From positions 1 to 43,342 of the forward strand of contig NZ_JAJDWC010000046.1 in the NCBI RefSeq assembly GCF_022825805.1: a stretch of DNA of 43,342 nt, in the 5' to 3' direction. Every line of letters starts with the position of its first letter. Within the stretch, counting starts at the first letter, position 1. The position numbers and the translations under genes were made by a program. Of the stretch, positions 15,670 to 23,823 are shown in pieces. The notes under the pieces were generated by a model that was given only the letters and a program-made list of their open reading frames with translations, had not been told where the DNA came from and did no database searches. The DNA comes from Phaeobacter sp. (lineage in GTDB: Bacteria > Pseudomonadota > Alphaproteobacteria > Rhodobacterales > Rhodobacteraceae).

Positions 15670-16853
15670 CCCAGAATGAGACCAAAGCCCCCGCTCAGGC
15701 GAAGAAAAGCCAGGAAATCCTGATCCTTAACTCCGGATCGTCCTCGATCAAATTTGCCGTCTTTGATGGCCAGATCGAAGAACGCATTGCCGGCATGGCC
15801 GAAGGCATCGGCACGCCGCAATCCCGCCTGACCATCGGGGCCGACAGCAAGGACAGCAAATTTGCCACCCATGCCGGGGCCCTCGCCGCGATCCTGGCGG
15901 CGCTGCCCGACTATGGGATCGATCCCGACACGCTGGCCGCCGCAGGGCACCGCGTGGTGCATGGTGGCCGCAGGTTGACCGCACCGGTGCGCATCAGCCC
16001 GGAAATCCGCGCCGCCATTGCCGATTGCACCCCACTGGCACCGCTGCACAACCCCCACAGTCTGGCCGCCATCGACACGCTGGCCTCGCTGAACCCGAAA
16101 CTGCCGCAATTTGCCAGCTTCGACACCTCTTTCCACGCCAGCAACCCCGATGTTGCCACCCGCTATGCGATCCCGCGTGTGGAAGAGACCAAAGGCATCC
16201 GCCGCTACGGGTTTCACGGGCTGTCCTACGCCTCCATGGTGCGTTGCCTGCCAGAGGTCTCGGATGCGCCGCTGCCATCGCGGCTGCTGGCCTTTCACCT
16301 GGGCAATGGCGCCTCGCTTTGTGCCATCCACAACGGTCGCTCCATTGCCACCACCATGGGCTATTCCCCGCTCGATGGGCTGACCATGGGCACCCGCTCC
16401 GGCGGCATCGATGCAAATGCGGTTCTGCGGCTGGTCGAAGACAACGGGCTGGAACGGACCAAAGCGATTCTGAACAACGAAAGCGGCCTGCTGGGCCTGT
16501 CTGGTGGCAAGTCCGACATGCGCAATCTGATGCTGGACCCAAGCGCAGACAGCGCCTTTGCCATCGAACATTTCTGCTATTGGAGCCTGCGTCATGCCGG
16601 CAGTTTGATTGCCGCGATGGAGGGGTTGGACGCCATCGCTTTCACCGGCGGGATCGGCGAAAATGCGGTCGCCGTGCGCGCCCGGATCCTGCGTGGTCTG
16701 GAATGGATCGGCGCACGCATGGATATCGATGCGAATCACGCCCGAAAAACCCGGCTTCATGCGGCCACATCCAAGGTCTCGATCTGGGTGGTGAAAGCCG
16801 AGGAAGAGCGCCAGATCGCCATGGATGCGCGCTCTTTGTTGGGGGCGCCATGA
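15666..16853 (+). CDS. ackA: Acetate kinase
   Basis: AckA converts acetyl phosphate and ADP into acetate and ATP, reversibly. The 395-residue protein shows the ASKHA-fold marks: LILNSGSSSIKFAVFD (about 18-33), GHRVVHGG, RRYGFHGLSYASM, FHLGNGASLCAI and LTMGTRSGGIDANAVL, and near the end AFTGGIGENAVAVRARI. Length is normal for the family. It overlaps the TauE/SafE gene by ATGA and is the last gene of the xsc operon, so it would give substrate-level ATP from the acetyl phosphate made by Xsc. Pta sits just downstream on the opposite strand, ending 37 bases away. Confidence 0.93.
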   Translation: MTQNETKAPAQAKKSQEILILNSGSSSIKFAVFDGQIEERIAGMAEGIGTPQSRLTIGADSKDSKFATHAGALAAILAALPDYGIDPDTLAAAGHRVVHGGRRLTAPVRISPEIRAAIADCTPLAPLHNPHSLAAIDTLASLNPKLPQFASFDTSFHASNPDVATRYAIPRVEETKGIRRYGFHGLSYASMVRCLPEVSDAPLPSRLLAFHLGNGASLCAIHNGRSIATTMGYSPLDGLTMGTRSGGIDANAVLRLVEDNGLERTKAILNNESGLLGLSGGKSDMRNLMLDPSADSAFAIEHFCYWSLRHAGSLIAAMEGLDAIAFTGGIGENAVAVRARILRGLEWIGARMDIDANHARKTRLHAATSKVSIWVVKAEEERQIAMDARSLLGAP

Positions 16854-16890
16854 TCAGCGCCTCCCATGTTTTTGACGACCTGAAATCCGA

Positions 16891-17742
16891 TCAGATCTGG
16901 GCCACCGTCAGCACTGTTGCCGCCACGATATCGGCAACAGACGCGCCCCGGCTGAGATCGCAAACCGGCTTGGCAAAGCCCTGCAAGAACGGTCCCAGCG
17001 CCTGCGCACCGCCCAGTTCCTGGCAGAGTTTATACCCGATATTGCCCGCATCCAGCGTCGGAAAAATCAGCACATTTGCCGCCAGCGGCGCGATGCCTTT
17101 CTTCTCCGCGATCACCGGATTGAGCGCCGCATCCGCCTGCACCGGCCCCGCAAAACCGGTCGCTTCTGCAGCCTCTCGCACCAGCGCAACACTGTCGCCA
17201 TCGCCGGATGTGCCGGTGGAAAATGACAGCATCGCGACCTGCGAACGCCCCAAAAGCGCCTCTGCCGAACGCGAAGAAGCGCGTGCAATATCAGCAAGTT
17301 GGCTCGCATCCGGTGCGACGTTCACTGCGCAATCGGCAAACACAAATTCGCGCCCATCGGGAAACACCATCAAGAAGAACGACGAGGCTGTGCTGACGCC
17401 CGCATCCAACCCGATGCCGATGCTGGCCGCCTCGATCACCCGGCGGGTTGGCGCATCTGCGCCCGCCACCATCGCCTCTGCCTCACCAGCAGCCACCATC
17501 GCGGCGGCGCGGTACAGCGGCTTTGCCAGCATCCGTTTGGCGATCGCTTCCTTCATGCCACGCGCCGAGACCAAAACATCCACATGCGCCTGCGACACAG
17601 GCGCCAACGGCACCGCCTCCACCAGCCCCTCACGGGTCAGCTCGTCCACGGCGGCCGCCACTCTGGGATCATCAATTTCCGGGAACACAACCCGGGCTTT
17701 GCGGTCCCGGGCAAGCGCATATGCGTTTTCAAGTACAGTCAT
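16891..17742 (-). CDS. pta: Phosphate acetyltransferase (short form)
   Basis: Pta converts acetyl phosphate and CoA to acetyl-CoA, feeding the carbon of taurine to central metabolism. The protein, 283 residues from ATG 17742, is the catalytic PTA_PTB domain only: VVFPEIDDPRV, AMVAGADAPTRRVI, FADCAVNVAPDASQLADIA, MLSFSTGTSGDGDS, PVQADAALNPVIAEKK and NVLIFPTLDAGNIGYKL are diagnostic. It is shorter than usual (about 320-340), lacking some 40 residues between the first strand and GMKEAIAK. GGAG 7 bases before ATG 17742 supports that start over 17754. In most taurine clusters pta follows xsc on the same strand; here it is inverted and convergent with ackA, so it needs its own promoter. Confidence 0.9.
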   Translation of the reverse strand: MTVLENAYALARDRKARVVFPEIDDPRVAAAVDELTREGLVEAVPLAPVSQAHVDVLVSARGMKEAIAKRMLAKPLYRAAAMVAAGEAEAMVAGADAPTRRVIEAASIGIGLDAGVSTASSFFLMVFPDGREFVFADCAVNVAPDASQLADIARASSRSAEALLGRSQVAMLSFSTGTSGDGDSVALVREAAEATGFAGPVQADAALNPVIAEKKGIAPLAANVLIFPTLDAGNIGYKLCQELGGAQALGPFLQGFAKPVCDLSRGASVADIVAATVLTVAQI

Positions 17743-17748
17743 TTCAAT

Positions 17749-17761
17749 CTCCAATTTGGAG
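17749..17761. promoter_or_regulatory. Palindrome serving two divergent ribosome sites
   Basis: ctccaa and ttggag flank a single T, making a 13-base palindrome in the 33 bases between the pta and citrate synthase start codons. Its left arm, read on the minus strand, gives the GGAG of pta. The right arm plus the following aaaaggagc gives the plus-strand ribosome site. It could also be an operator. Confidence 0.5.
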
Positions 17762-17775
17762 AAAAGGAGCCAGCA

Positions 17776-18909
17776 ATGAGCGATAACGTCAAGATCAACC
17801 GTGGCCTAAAAGGGATCTACTTTGAGCGCTCAGGTGTGTCGGATATTGATGGGGCCAAAGGAGAGCTGAGCTATCGTGGATATTCGATTCACGATCTCGC
17901 CACCCATGCCACCTTCGAGGAGGTCTGCTACCTTCTGATCCACGGCGACCTGCCCACTGCCGCCCAATTGGCCGCCTTCGATGGCGCGCTGAAATCCGCG
18001 CGCGTGCTGCCTGATGCGGTGATGGATATCATCCGCGCCACCAAAGACGGCCACCCGATGGATGTGCTGCGCACCGCCGTGTCCGCCCTCGCGGCCATGG
18101 AGCCCGACAGCCAGAACGTGGGCGAAGAGGCTTTTGTTGCCAACGGCATCCGCCTGATTTCACAGGTGCCGATCATCATCGCCGCCCATGATGCCATCCG
18201 CAACGGGCGCGATCCTGTGACCCCGGACCAGACGCTCAGCCACGCGGGCAACTGGCTGTGGATGCTGAAGGGTGAAAAACCCACCCCCGAAGCCACCCGC
18301 CTTGCGGATGTGGATTTCATCCTCCACGCAGAACATGGCGCCAATGCCTCCAGCTTTGCCGCGCGGGTCACCATTGGCACCGAAACCAACCTGCACGGCG
18401 GCATCGTCACGGCGCTCTCCACCCTGGCCGGTCCCGCCCATGGTGGCGCGGCCGAGGACGTCATGAAGATGGTCCACGACATCGGCACCCCCGATAACGC
18501 GGCCGCCTACGTCAAGGCAAAGCGCGCCGCCAAAGAAGCCGTCACCGGCTTTGGCCACCGGGTCTACCGCAAGGAAGACCCCCGCGCCCGCCACATGCGC
18601 GAGGGCGTGCGCCAGCTGGGCGAAGAAATGGGTGCGCCGGAGTGGTATGAAATCCTGCAAGCGGTTGTGGAGGCGATGCAGCCCTATGCCCGCCACGGTC
18701 TGAACGTGAACGTCGATTTCTATTCCGGCGTGATCTACCAGCTGCACGGCATCGCCATGGACCTCTATGTGCCGATCTTTGCCATCGGCCGCATGCCCGG
18801 CTGGATCATCCAATGCATCGAACAGCAGCGCGGCAATATCCTGATCCGTCCGCTGACGCTCTACAACGGGCCAGAGCCACGCGCCTACACGCCGCTGTCG
18901 GAACGCTAA
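17776..18909 (+). CDS. Citrate synthase / 2-methylcitrate synthase family protein
   Basis: The 377-residue enzyme condenses an acyl-CoA (acetyl- or propionyl-CoA) with oxaloacetate. The catalytic triad is visible: H222 in LAGPAHGGAAEDV, H261 in GFGHRVYRKEDPRA and D314 in NVNVDFYSGVIY. H187 in LHAEHGANASSF helps bind oxaloacetate. It is the short, Gram-positive/CitZ or PrpC-like type, not the long allosteric GltA (about 430 residues). ATG 17776 has AGGAG 7 bases upstream; the open frame continues upstream antisense to pta but is not coding. Placed between pta and the sulfite genes, it would pull taurine-derived acetyl-CoA into the TCA cycle. Methylcitrate synthase cannot be excluded, but no prpB or prpD is near. 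Confidence 0.88.
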   Translation: MSDNVKINRGLKGIYFERSGVSDIDGAKGELSYRGYSIHDLATHATFEEVCYLLIHGDLPTAAQLAAFDGALKSARVLPDAVMDIIRATKDGHPMDVLRTAVSALAAMEPDSQNVGEEAFVANGIRLISQVPIIIAAHDAIRNGRDPVTPDQTLSHAGNWLWMLKGEKPTPEATRLADVDFILHAEHGANASSFAARVTIGTETNLHGGIVTALSTLAGPAHGGAAEDVMKMVHDIGTPDNAAAYVKAKRAAKEAVTGFGHRVYRKEDPRARHMREGVRQLGEEMGAPEWYEILQAVVEAMQPYARHGLNVNVDFYSGVIYQLHGIAMDLYVPIFAIGRMPGWIIQCIEQQRGNILIRPLTLYNGPEPRAYTPLSER

Positions 18910-18933
18910 GCCTCGCTTTTAATCACCAAAGGG

Positions 18934-18950
18934 GAGACCGTTCCGGTCTC
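18934..18950 (+). terminator. Weak hairpin after citrate synthase
   Basis: gagacc (18934-18939) and ggtctc (18945-18950) pair over a 5-base loop, 25 bases after the stop. No U-run follows, so termination may be partial and the transporter at 19031 could be cotranscribed. Confidence 0.4.
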
Positions 18951-19030
18951 TCCACACTCATGCGAAAATTTTCCTCGCGCCCGCCAGAAATCCCCCCTAG
19001 CCTGAGCGCACGACCCTTACAGGACAGTTG

Positions 19031-20077
19031 ATGATCGGACGTCAAGACAAGATGCCAACATGGTTTACTGGCACAGGCTTTGCCACACTCAAGGAACAGG
19101 GGCGTATTCTATTTCCCGGCATCACCGTTTCCGTGATCGTTGCGGTGACGGCCCAGTTTCTGGCAGAACATTATGCCACCCCTGCGATGCTGATGGCCCT
19201 GTTGCTGGGCATCGCGGTCAGCTTCCTTGGCGAAGAGGGGCGCACGGTCCCCGGCGTGGCCTTCTCGGCGCGCACGTTGCTGCGCCTGGGCGTGGCGCTG
19301 CTGGGGGTGCGGGTGTCGATGATGCTGCTCGCGGATCTTGGCCTGCCGCTGATCGCGCTCACCGTGGCGGGCGTGGCGGCCACCATCGCGTTTGGTCTGC
19401 TGGTGGCGCGATTTTTTGGTCACAAATGGCGGTTTGCCCTGCTGACCGCGGGGTCTGTTGCCATCTGCGGGGCCTCTGCTGCCATGGCCATTGCCGCCAT
19501 TCTGCCGCGTGATGAACGCTCCGAGCAGCGGCTGATCTTCACGGTGATGGGCGTCACCGTGCTGTCCACCGTTGCCATGATCGCCTATCCGATCCTGGCC
19601 CGTATGCTCGAATTCGATCCGATCCAGGCGGGCGTGTTCCTGGGCGGCACCATCCATGATGTGGCGCAGGTGGTTGGCGCGGGCTTTTCGATCTCCGAAG
19701 AAACCGGCGACACAGCCACATTGGTCAAACTGATCCGGGTGTCGATGCTGGCCCCTGTGGTGCTGATCGCCTCGCTCGCCATCCGCCGCTTTGCCGAACC
19801 GCCAAGCGATGGCAAACGCCCGCCGTTGCTGCCCGGTTTCGTCATCGCCTTTATCGTGCTCGCCGCGCTGAATTCGGCAGGCCTCATTCCAGCGGCCCTG
19901 GAAGAGCTGCTCAGCAGCCTGTCGCGCTGGCTCCTGCTGATCGCCATCGCGGCGGTGGGCATGAAAAGCAATCTCAAACAGGTGCTCTCCGTGGGCGGTG
20001 CCGCCATCGCGCTGCTGGTCACGGAAACCATCTTTATCGCCGCTGTCATCCTCGTGGGGATTTCGATCCTGACCTGA
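19031..20077 (+). CDS. YeiH/UPF0324-family putative sulfate exporter
   Basis: The 348-residue membrane protein has about ten hydrophobic segments. FPGITVSVIVAVTAQFLAEHY, the ALLLGIAVSFLGEEG loop, GVALLGVRVS, SVAICGASAAMAIAAIL and the conserved GVFLGGTIHDVAQVVGAGFSIS are hallmark stretches of this family, often annotated as putative sulfate exporters. ATG 19031 is preferred over TTG 19028 because AGGA lies 6 bases upstream. It ends 26 bases before soeA and probably shares its transcript, so it may remove sulfate made by SoeABC or excess sulfite. The function is inferred, as family members are poorly characterised. Confidence 0.85.
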   Translation: MIGRQDKMPTWFTGTGFATLKEQGRILFPGITVSVIVAVTAQFLAEHYATPAMLMALLLGIAVSFLGEEGRTVPGVAFSARTLLRLGVALLGVRVSMMLLADLGLPLIALTVAGVAATIAFGLLVARFFGHKWRFALLTAGSVAICGASAAMAIAAILPRDERSEQRLIFTVMGVTVLSTVAMIAYPILARMLEFDPIQAGVFLGGTIHDVAQVVGAGFSISEETGDTATLVKLIRVSMLAPVVLIASLAIRRFAEPPSDGKRPPLLPGFVIAFIVLAALNSAGLIPAALEELLSSLSRWLLLIAIAAVGMKSNLKQVLSVGGAAIALLVTETIFIAAVILVGISILT

Positions 20078-20103
20078 CACACAACAAAAACTAGGGAGGC
20101 CAG

Positions 20104-22944
20104 ATGACATTCCAGCAACCCGAGGTGAACACCTCTCCCCCGGTCTCGGAGGAAATCCGCCAGACCACCTGCTACATGTGCGCCTGTCGCTGTGGCATCA
20201 ACGTCCACATGAAAACCGATGAGGCCGGCAAGAAACGCGTCGCCTACATCGAAGGCAACCGGGACCATCCGGTGAACAAGGGCGTGCTCTGTGCCAAAGG
20301 CTCTGCCGGCATCATGCAGCACAATGCGCCCTCGCGTCTGCGCGCGCCGATGAAGCGTGTGGGCCCGCGTGGCTCCGGCAAGTTCGAGGAAATCTCCTGG
20401 GATGAGGCGCTGGACATCGCGGCCGGCTGGCTGGAACCGATCCGCAAGGACAATCCAGAAAAGCTCGCGTTTTTCACTGGTCGCGACCAATCCCAGAGCT
20501 TCACCAGCTTCTGGGCGCAGAACTTCGGCACCTGCAACTATGCGGCGCACGGTGGCTTCTGCTCGGTGAATATGGCCACCGCTGGCATCTACACCATGGG
20601 TGGGGCGTTCTGGGAATTCGGCCAGCCCGACTGGGACCACACCAAGCTGTTCATGTTGTTTGGCGTCGCCGAAGACCACGATAGCAACCCCATCAAGATG
20701 GGCATCGGCAAGATCAAGGCCCGTGGCGCGCGCGTCATCGGCGTGAACCCGATCCGCTCGGGCTACAATGCTGTGGCGGATGATTGGGTCGGCATCACAC
20801 CGGGCACCGATGGTCTGTTCATCCTGGCGCTGGTGCATGTGCTGATGAAAGCGGGCAAGATCGACCTGGAATATCTGGCGCAGTTCACCAACGCGCCCGT
20901 GCTGGTCAATCAGGACCCTGACAGCCCCGACTATGGCCTGTTCCTGCGCGACGATCATGGCGCGCCGCTGGTCATCAACCGCGCCACCGGCAAGCTGGCT
21001 CCCTTCGACATGAAAGGCGTGCGCCCCGATCTGGGCGGTGCCTTCCAGATGGGCGACATCACCCATGTCAGCGTCTTCCAACTGATGGCGCAACGCTATC
21101 TCAGCGACGAATACGCCCCCGAAGCCGTGGCCGAACGCTGCGGTGTGCCTGCCAAACGCATCCGCGCCATCGCCGCTGAACTGGCCCGAGTCGCCTTTGA
21201 CGAAGCCTTTGAAATCGAACGCGAATGGACCGATTTCCGTGGCGAGACCCACAAAACCATGAAGGGCCGCCCGGTGGCGATGCACTCCATGCGTGGGGTT
21301 TCGGCCCATGCCAACGGGTTCCAGACCTGCCGCGCGCTGCATGTGCTGCAGATCCTTCTGGGCACAGTCGAGGCACCAGGCGGCTTCCACTTCAAACCGC
21401 CCTACCCCAAACCCGTCTCAGCCCACCCCGCGCCCCATTGCCGGGTGACCCCGAACAAACCGCTGGACGGCCCACATCTGGGGTTCGTGCACGGCCCCGA
21501 ACATCTGGCGCTGAAAACCGATGGCAGCCCCGCGCGCATCGACAAGGCGTTCACCTGGGAAAACCCGATGTCCAGCCACGGGCTGATGCATATGGTGATC
21601 TCCAACGCCCACGCCGGTGATCCCTACAAGATCGACACGCTGTTCATGTATATGGCCAACATGTCGTGGAACTCCTCGATGAACACCCGCGGCGTGATGG
21701 AGATGCTCACCGACACCGATGACAACGGCGACTACGTGATCCCCCGGATCATCTATTCCGACGCTTATTCCTCGGAAATGGTGGCCTATGCGGATCTGAT
21801 CCTGCCCGACACCACCTATCTGGAACGCCACGATTGCATTTCGCTGCTTGATCGCCCGATCTGCGAGGCCGATGGCGCCGCCGACGCAATCCGCTGGCCG
21901 GTTGTGGAACCCGACCGTGACGTGCGCGGTTTCCAGACGGTGCTGGTACAGCTGGCAAATAAAATGAAACTGCCCGGCTTCACCCATGAAGATGGCAGCG
22001 CCAAATGGCAGGACTACGCCGATTATATCGTGAACCACGAACGCAAGCCCGGCATCGGCCCGCTCGCAGGGTTCCGTGGCGAAGACGGCAGCAAGGTCGG
22101 CCGCGGTGAGGTCAACCCCAAGCAGCTGGACCAATACATCGAAAACGGCGGCTTCTTCGTCGAACATATCCCCGAAGAGGCCCAGTATTTCAAACCCTGG
22201 AACATGGCCTATCAGGACTGGGCGGTGAACCTTGGCCTCTATGACAGCCCGCAGCCCTATCTGTTCCAGCTCTATGTGGAGCCTTTGCGCAAATTCCAGC
22301 TCGCCGCCGAAGGCCATGGCGAACGTCAGCCACCTGAGCATCTGCGCGAGCGGATCAAGGAGACGATGGACCCGCTGCCGATCTGGTATGAAACCGACCA
22401 GCACGGCAACGAGGGCTACACTGTCAATGCGCTGACCCAGCGTCCGATGGCGATGTACCACTCCTGGGGTACGCAAAACGCCTGGCTGCGCCAGATCCAC
22501 GGTCGTAACCCGCTTTATGTTCCGACCAAACTGATGCGTGAAAACGGCCTCAGCGACGGCGATTGGGCCCGCGTCACCTCCCCCCATGGCGAAATCACCG
22601 TCCCGGTGATGGAGATGGCCGCGCTCAATGACAACACGGTCTGGACCTGGAACGCGATCGGCAAACGCAAAGGCGCCTGGGCGCTGGAAGAGGATGCCCC
22701 CGAAGCCACCAAAGGCTTCCTGCTCAACCACCTCATCCACGAGCTGTTGCCCCCCAAAGGCGACGGTCTGCGTTGGGCCAACTCCGATCCGATCACCGGC
22801 CAGGCCGCCTGGTTCGATCTCAAGGTGAAGATCGAAAAAGCCGCCGCCCCGGACGATCTGGCGGAAAGCCAACCCGCCATGCCCGCGCAAACCTCGCCCG
22901 TCGGCACCGGCCCCAAAGACATGGCTTGGAAGGTTGGCAAATGA
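20104..22944 (+). CDS. soeA: Sulfite dehydrogenase molybdenum subunit SoeA
   Basis: SoeA is the catalytic subunit oxidising sulfite to sulfate at a bis-molybdopterin site. The 946-residue protein begins with an iron-sulfur domain C23-x2-C26-x3-C30-x32-C63, continues through molybdopterin domains (SWDEALDIAA, FFTGRDQSQSF) and carries C153 in HGGFCSVNMATAG as the likely Mo ligand. The C-terminal GRNPLYVPTKLMRENGLSDGDWARVTSPHGEI is the molydopterin-binding barrel. There is no Tat signal peptide, which separates cytoplasmic SoeA from periplasmic PsrA and PhsA relatives. AGGGAGG precedes ATG 20104. The order soeA-soeB-soeC and the taurine setting match known Roseobacter soeABC loci. Confidence 0.92.
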   Translation: MTFQQPEVNTSPPVSEEIRQTTCYMCACRCGINVHMKTDEAGKKRVAYIEGNRDHPVNKGVLCAKGSAGIMQHNAPSRLRAPMKRVGPRGSGKFEEISWDEALDIAAGWLEPIRKDNPEKLAFFTGRDQSQSFTSFWAQNFGTCNYAAHGGFCSVNMATAGIYTMGGAFWEFGQPDWDHTKLFMLFGVAEDHDSNPIKMGIGKIKARGARVIGVNPIRSGYNAVADDWVGITPGTDGLFILALVHVLMKAGKIDLEYLAQFTNAPVLVNQDPDSPDYGLFLRDDHGAPLVINRATGKLAPFDMKGVRPDLGGAFQMGDITHVSVFQLMAQRYLSDEYAPEAVAERCGVPAKRIRAIAAELARVAFDEAFEIEREWTDFRGETHKTMKGRPVAMHSMRGVSAHANGFQTCRALHVLQILLGTVEAPGGFHFKPPYPKPVSAHPAPHCRVTPNKPLDGPHLGFVHGPEHLALKTDGSPARIDKAFTWENPMSSHGLMHMVISNAHAGDPYKIDTLFMYMANMSWNSSMNTRGVMEMLTDTDDNGDYVIPRIIYSDAYSSEMVAYADLILPDTTYLERHDCISLLDRPICEADGAADAIRWPVVEPDRDVRGFQTVLVQLANKMKLPGFTHEDGSAKWQDYADYIVNHERKPGIGPLAGFRGEDGSKVGRGEVNPKQLDQYIENGGFFVEHIPEEAQYFKPWNMAYQDWAVNLGLYDSPQPYLFQLYVEPLRKFQLAAEGHGERQPPEHLRERIKETMDPLPIWYETDQHGNEGYTVNALTQRPMAMYHSWGTQNAWLRQIHGRNPLYVPTKLMRENGLSDGDWARVTSPHGEITVPVMEMAALNDNTVWTWNAIGKRKGAWALEEDAPEATKGFLLNHLIHELLPPKGDGLRWANSDPITGQAAWFDLKVKIEKAAAPDDLAESQPAMPAQTSPVGTGPKDMAWKVGK

Positions 22945-23000
22945 CCCATCTTCCTCTTGCTTCAAATATCCCGGGGTCTGGGGCAGCGCCCCAGTCCGAC
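22945..23000. repeat. REP-like palindrome between soeA and soeB
   Basis: The 84-base soeA-soeB gap holds ctggggc (22978-22984) and gccccag (22988-22994) with a 3-base loop, preceded by cttcaaatatcccgggg. A leader of the form ttcaaatatcccg followed by a G/C palindrome is, from memory, a common dispersed intergenic repeat in Rhodobacteraceae. It may trim or stabilise the mRNA and so set the SoeA to SoeB ratio. Confidence 0.6.
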
Positions 23001-23028
23001 CTGAACACGCACGCGGAGGCACGCTGAA

Positions 23029-23823
23029 ATGACCCAGCTCCCCACACACACCGACCGCAAAATGGGTCTGGTCATTGACCTGGACACCTGCGTGGGCTGC
23101 CATGCCTGCGTGATTTCCTGCAAAGGGTGGAACACTGAAAACTACGGCGCGCCGCTGTCGGATCAAAACGCCTATGGCAGCGATCCGTCGGGGACGTTCC
23201 TCAACCGGGTGCACTCCTATGAGGTGCAGCCCAGCCCCTGTTCCAGCCAGCCCGATCCGGCGGCGCAGCTGGTGCATTTCCCCAAATCCTGCCTGCATTG
23301 CGAAGACGCCCCCTGCGTCACCGTCTGCCCCACGGGTGCCAGCTACAAACGGGTCGAAGACGGCATTGTTCTGGTCAACGAGGACCATTGCATCGGCTGC
23401 GGCCTTTGTGCCTGGTCCTGCCCCTATGGTGCGCGTGAATTGGATCAGGCCGCGGGGGTGATGAAAAAATGCACCCTCTGCGTGGACCGGATCTACAATG
23501 AAAACCTGCCCGAAGTGGACCGCGTGCCCTCCTGCGTGCGCACCTGCCCTGCTGGGGCCCGCCACTTTGGCGACCTGGGCGATCCGGACAGCGATGTCTC
23601 CAAACTGGTTGCAGAGCGCGGCGGCATGGATCTGATGCCGGAATTGGGCACCAAACCCGTGAACAAATATCTGCCGCCGCGGCCGAAGGACCAGATCGAT
23701 GATCAGATCGATGTTCTGGCCCCGCTGCTGACCCCGGTCGCAGAAGAGCCCAAGGGCTTCCTGGGCTGGCTGGACAAGGCGCTCGACAAACTTCCCGGCC
23801 ACTCCGAAGGGGGATCGAACTGA
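23029..23823 (+). CDS. soeB: Sulfite dehydrogenase iron-sulfur subunit SoeB
   Basis: SoeB passes electrons from SoeA to the membrane subunit. The 264-residue protein is a DmsB/PsrB-type ferredoxin with four 4Fe-4S sites: C21-x2-C24-x2-C27-x3-C31, C88-x2-C91-x4-C96-x3-C100, C121-x2-C124-x2-C127-x3-C131, and C148-x2-C151-x17-C169-x3-C173. The segment after residue 200, ending in a short Gly/Ser-rich tail, is variable in the family. No signal peptide is present. GGAGG about 9-10 bases upstream supports ATG 23029. Its stop overlaps the soeC start by one base (TGATG), so translation is coupled. Confidence 0.92.
   Translation: MTQLPTHTDRKMGLVIDLDTCVGCHACVISCKGWNTENYGAPLSDQNAYGSDPSGTFLNRVHSYEVQPSPCSSQPDPAAQLVHFPKSCLHCEDAPCVTVCPTGASYKRVEDGIVLVNEDHCIGCGLCAWSCPYGARELDQAAGVMKKCTLCVDRIYNENLPEVDRVPSCVRTCPAGARHFGDLGDPDSDVSKLVAERGGMDLMPELGTKPVNKYLPPRPKDQIDDQIDVLAPLLTPVAEEPKGFLGWLDKALDKLPGHSEGGSN

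Noticed and set aside
16025-17779. 584-residue plus-strand frame across ackA and antisense to pta
   Set aside because: Runs out of frame through ackA and against pta, both of which show clear catalytic motifs.
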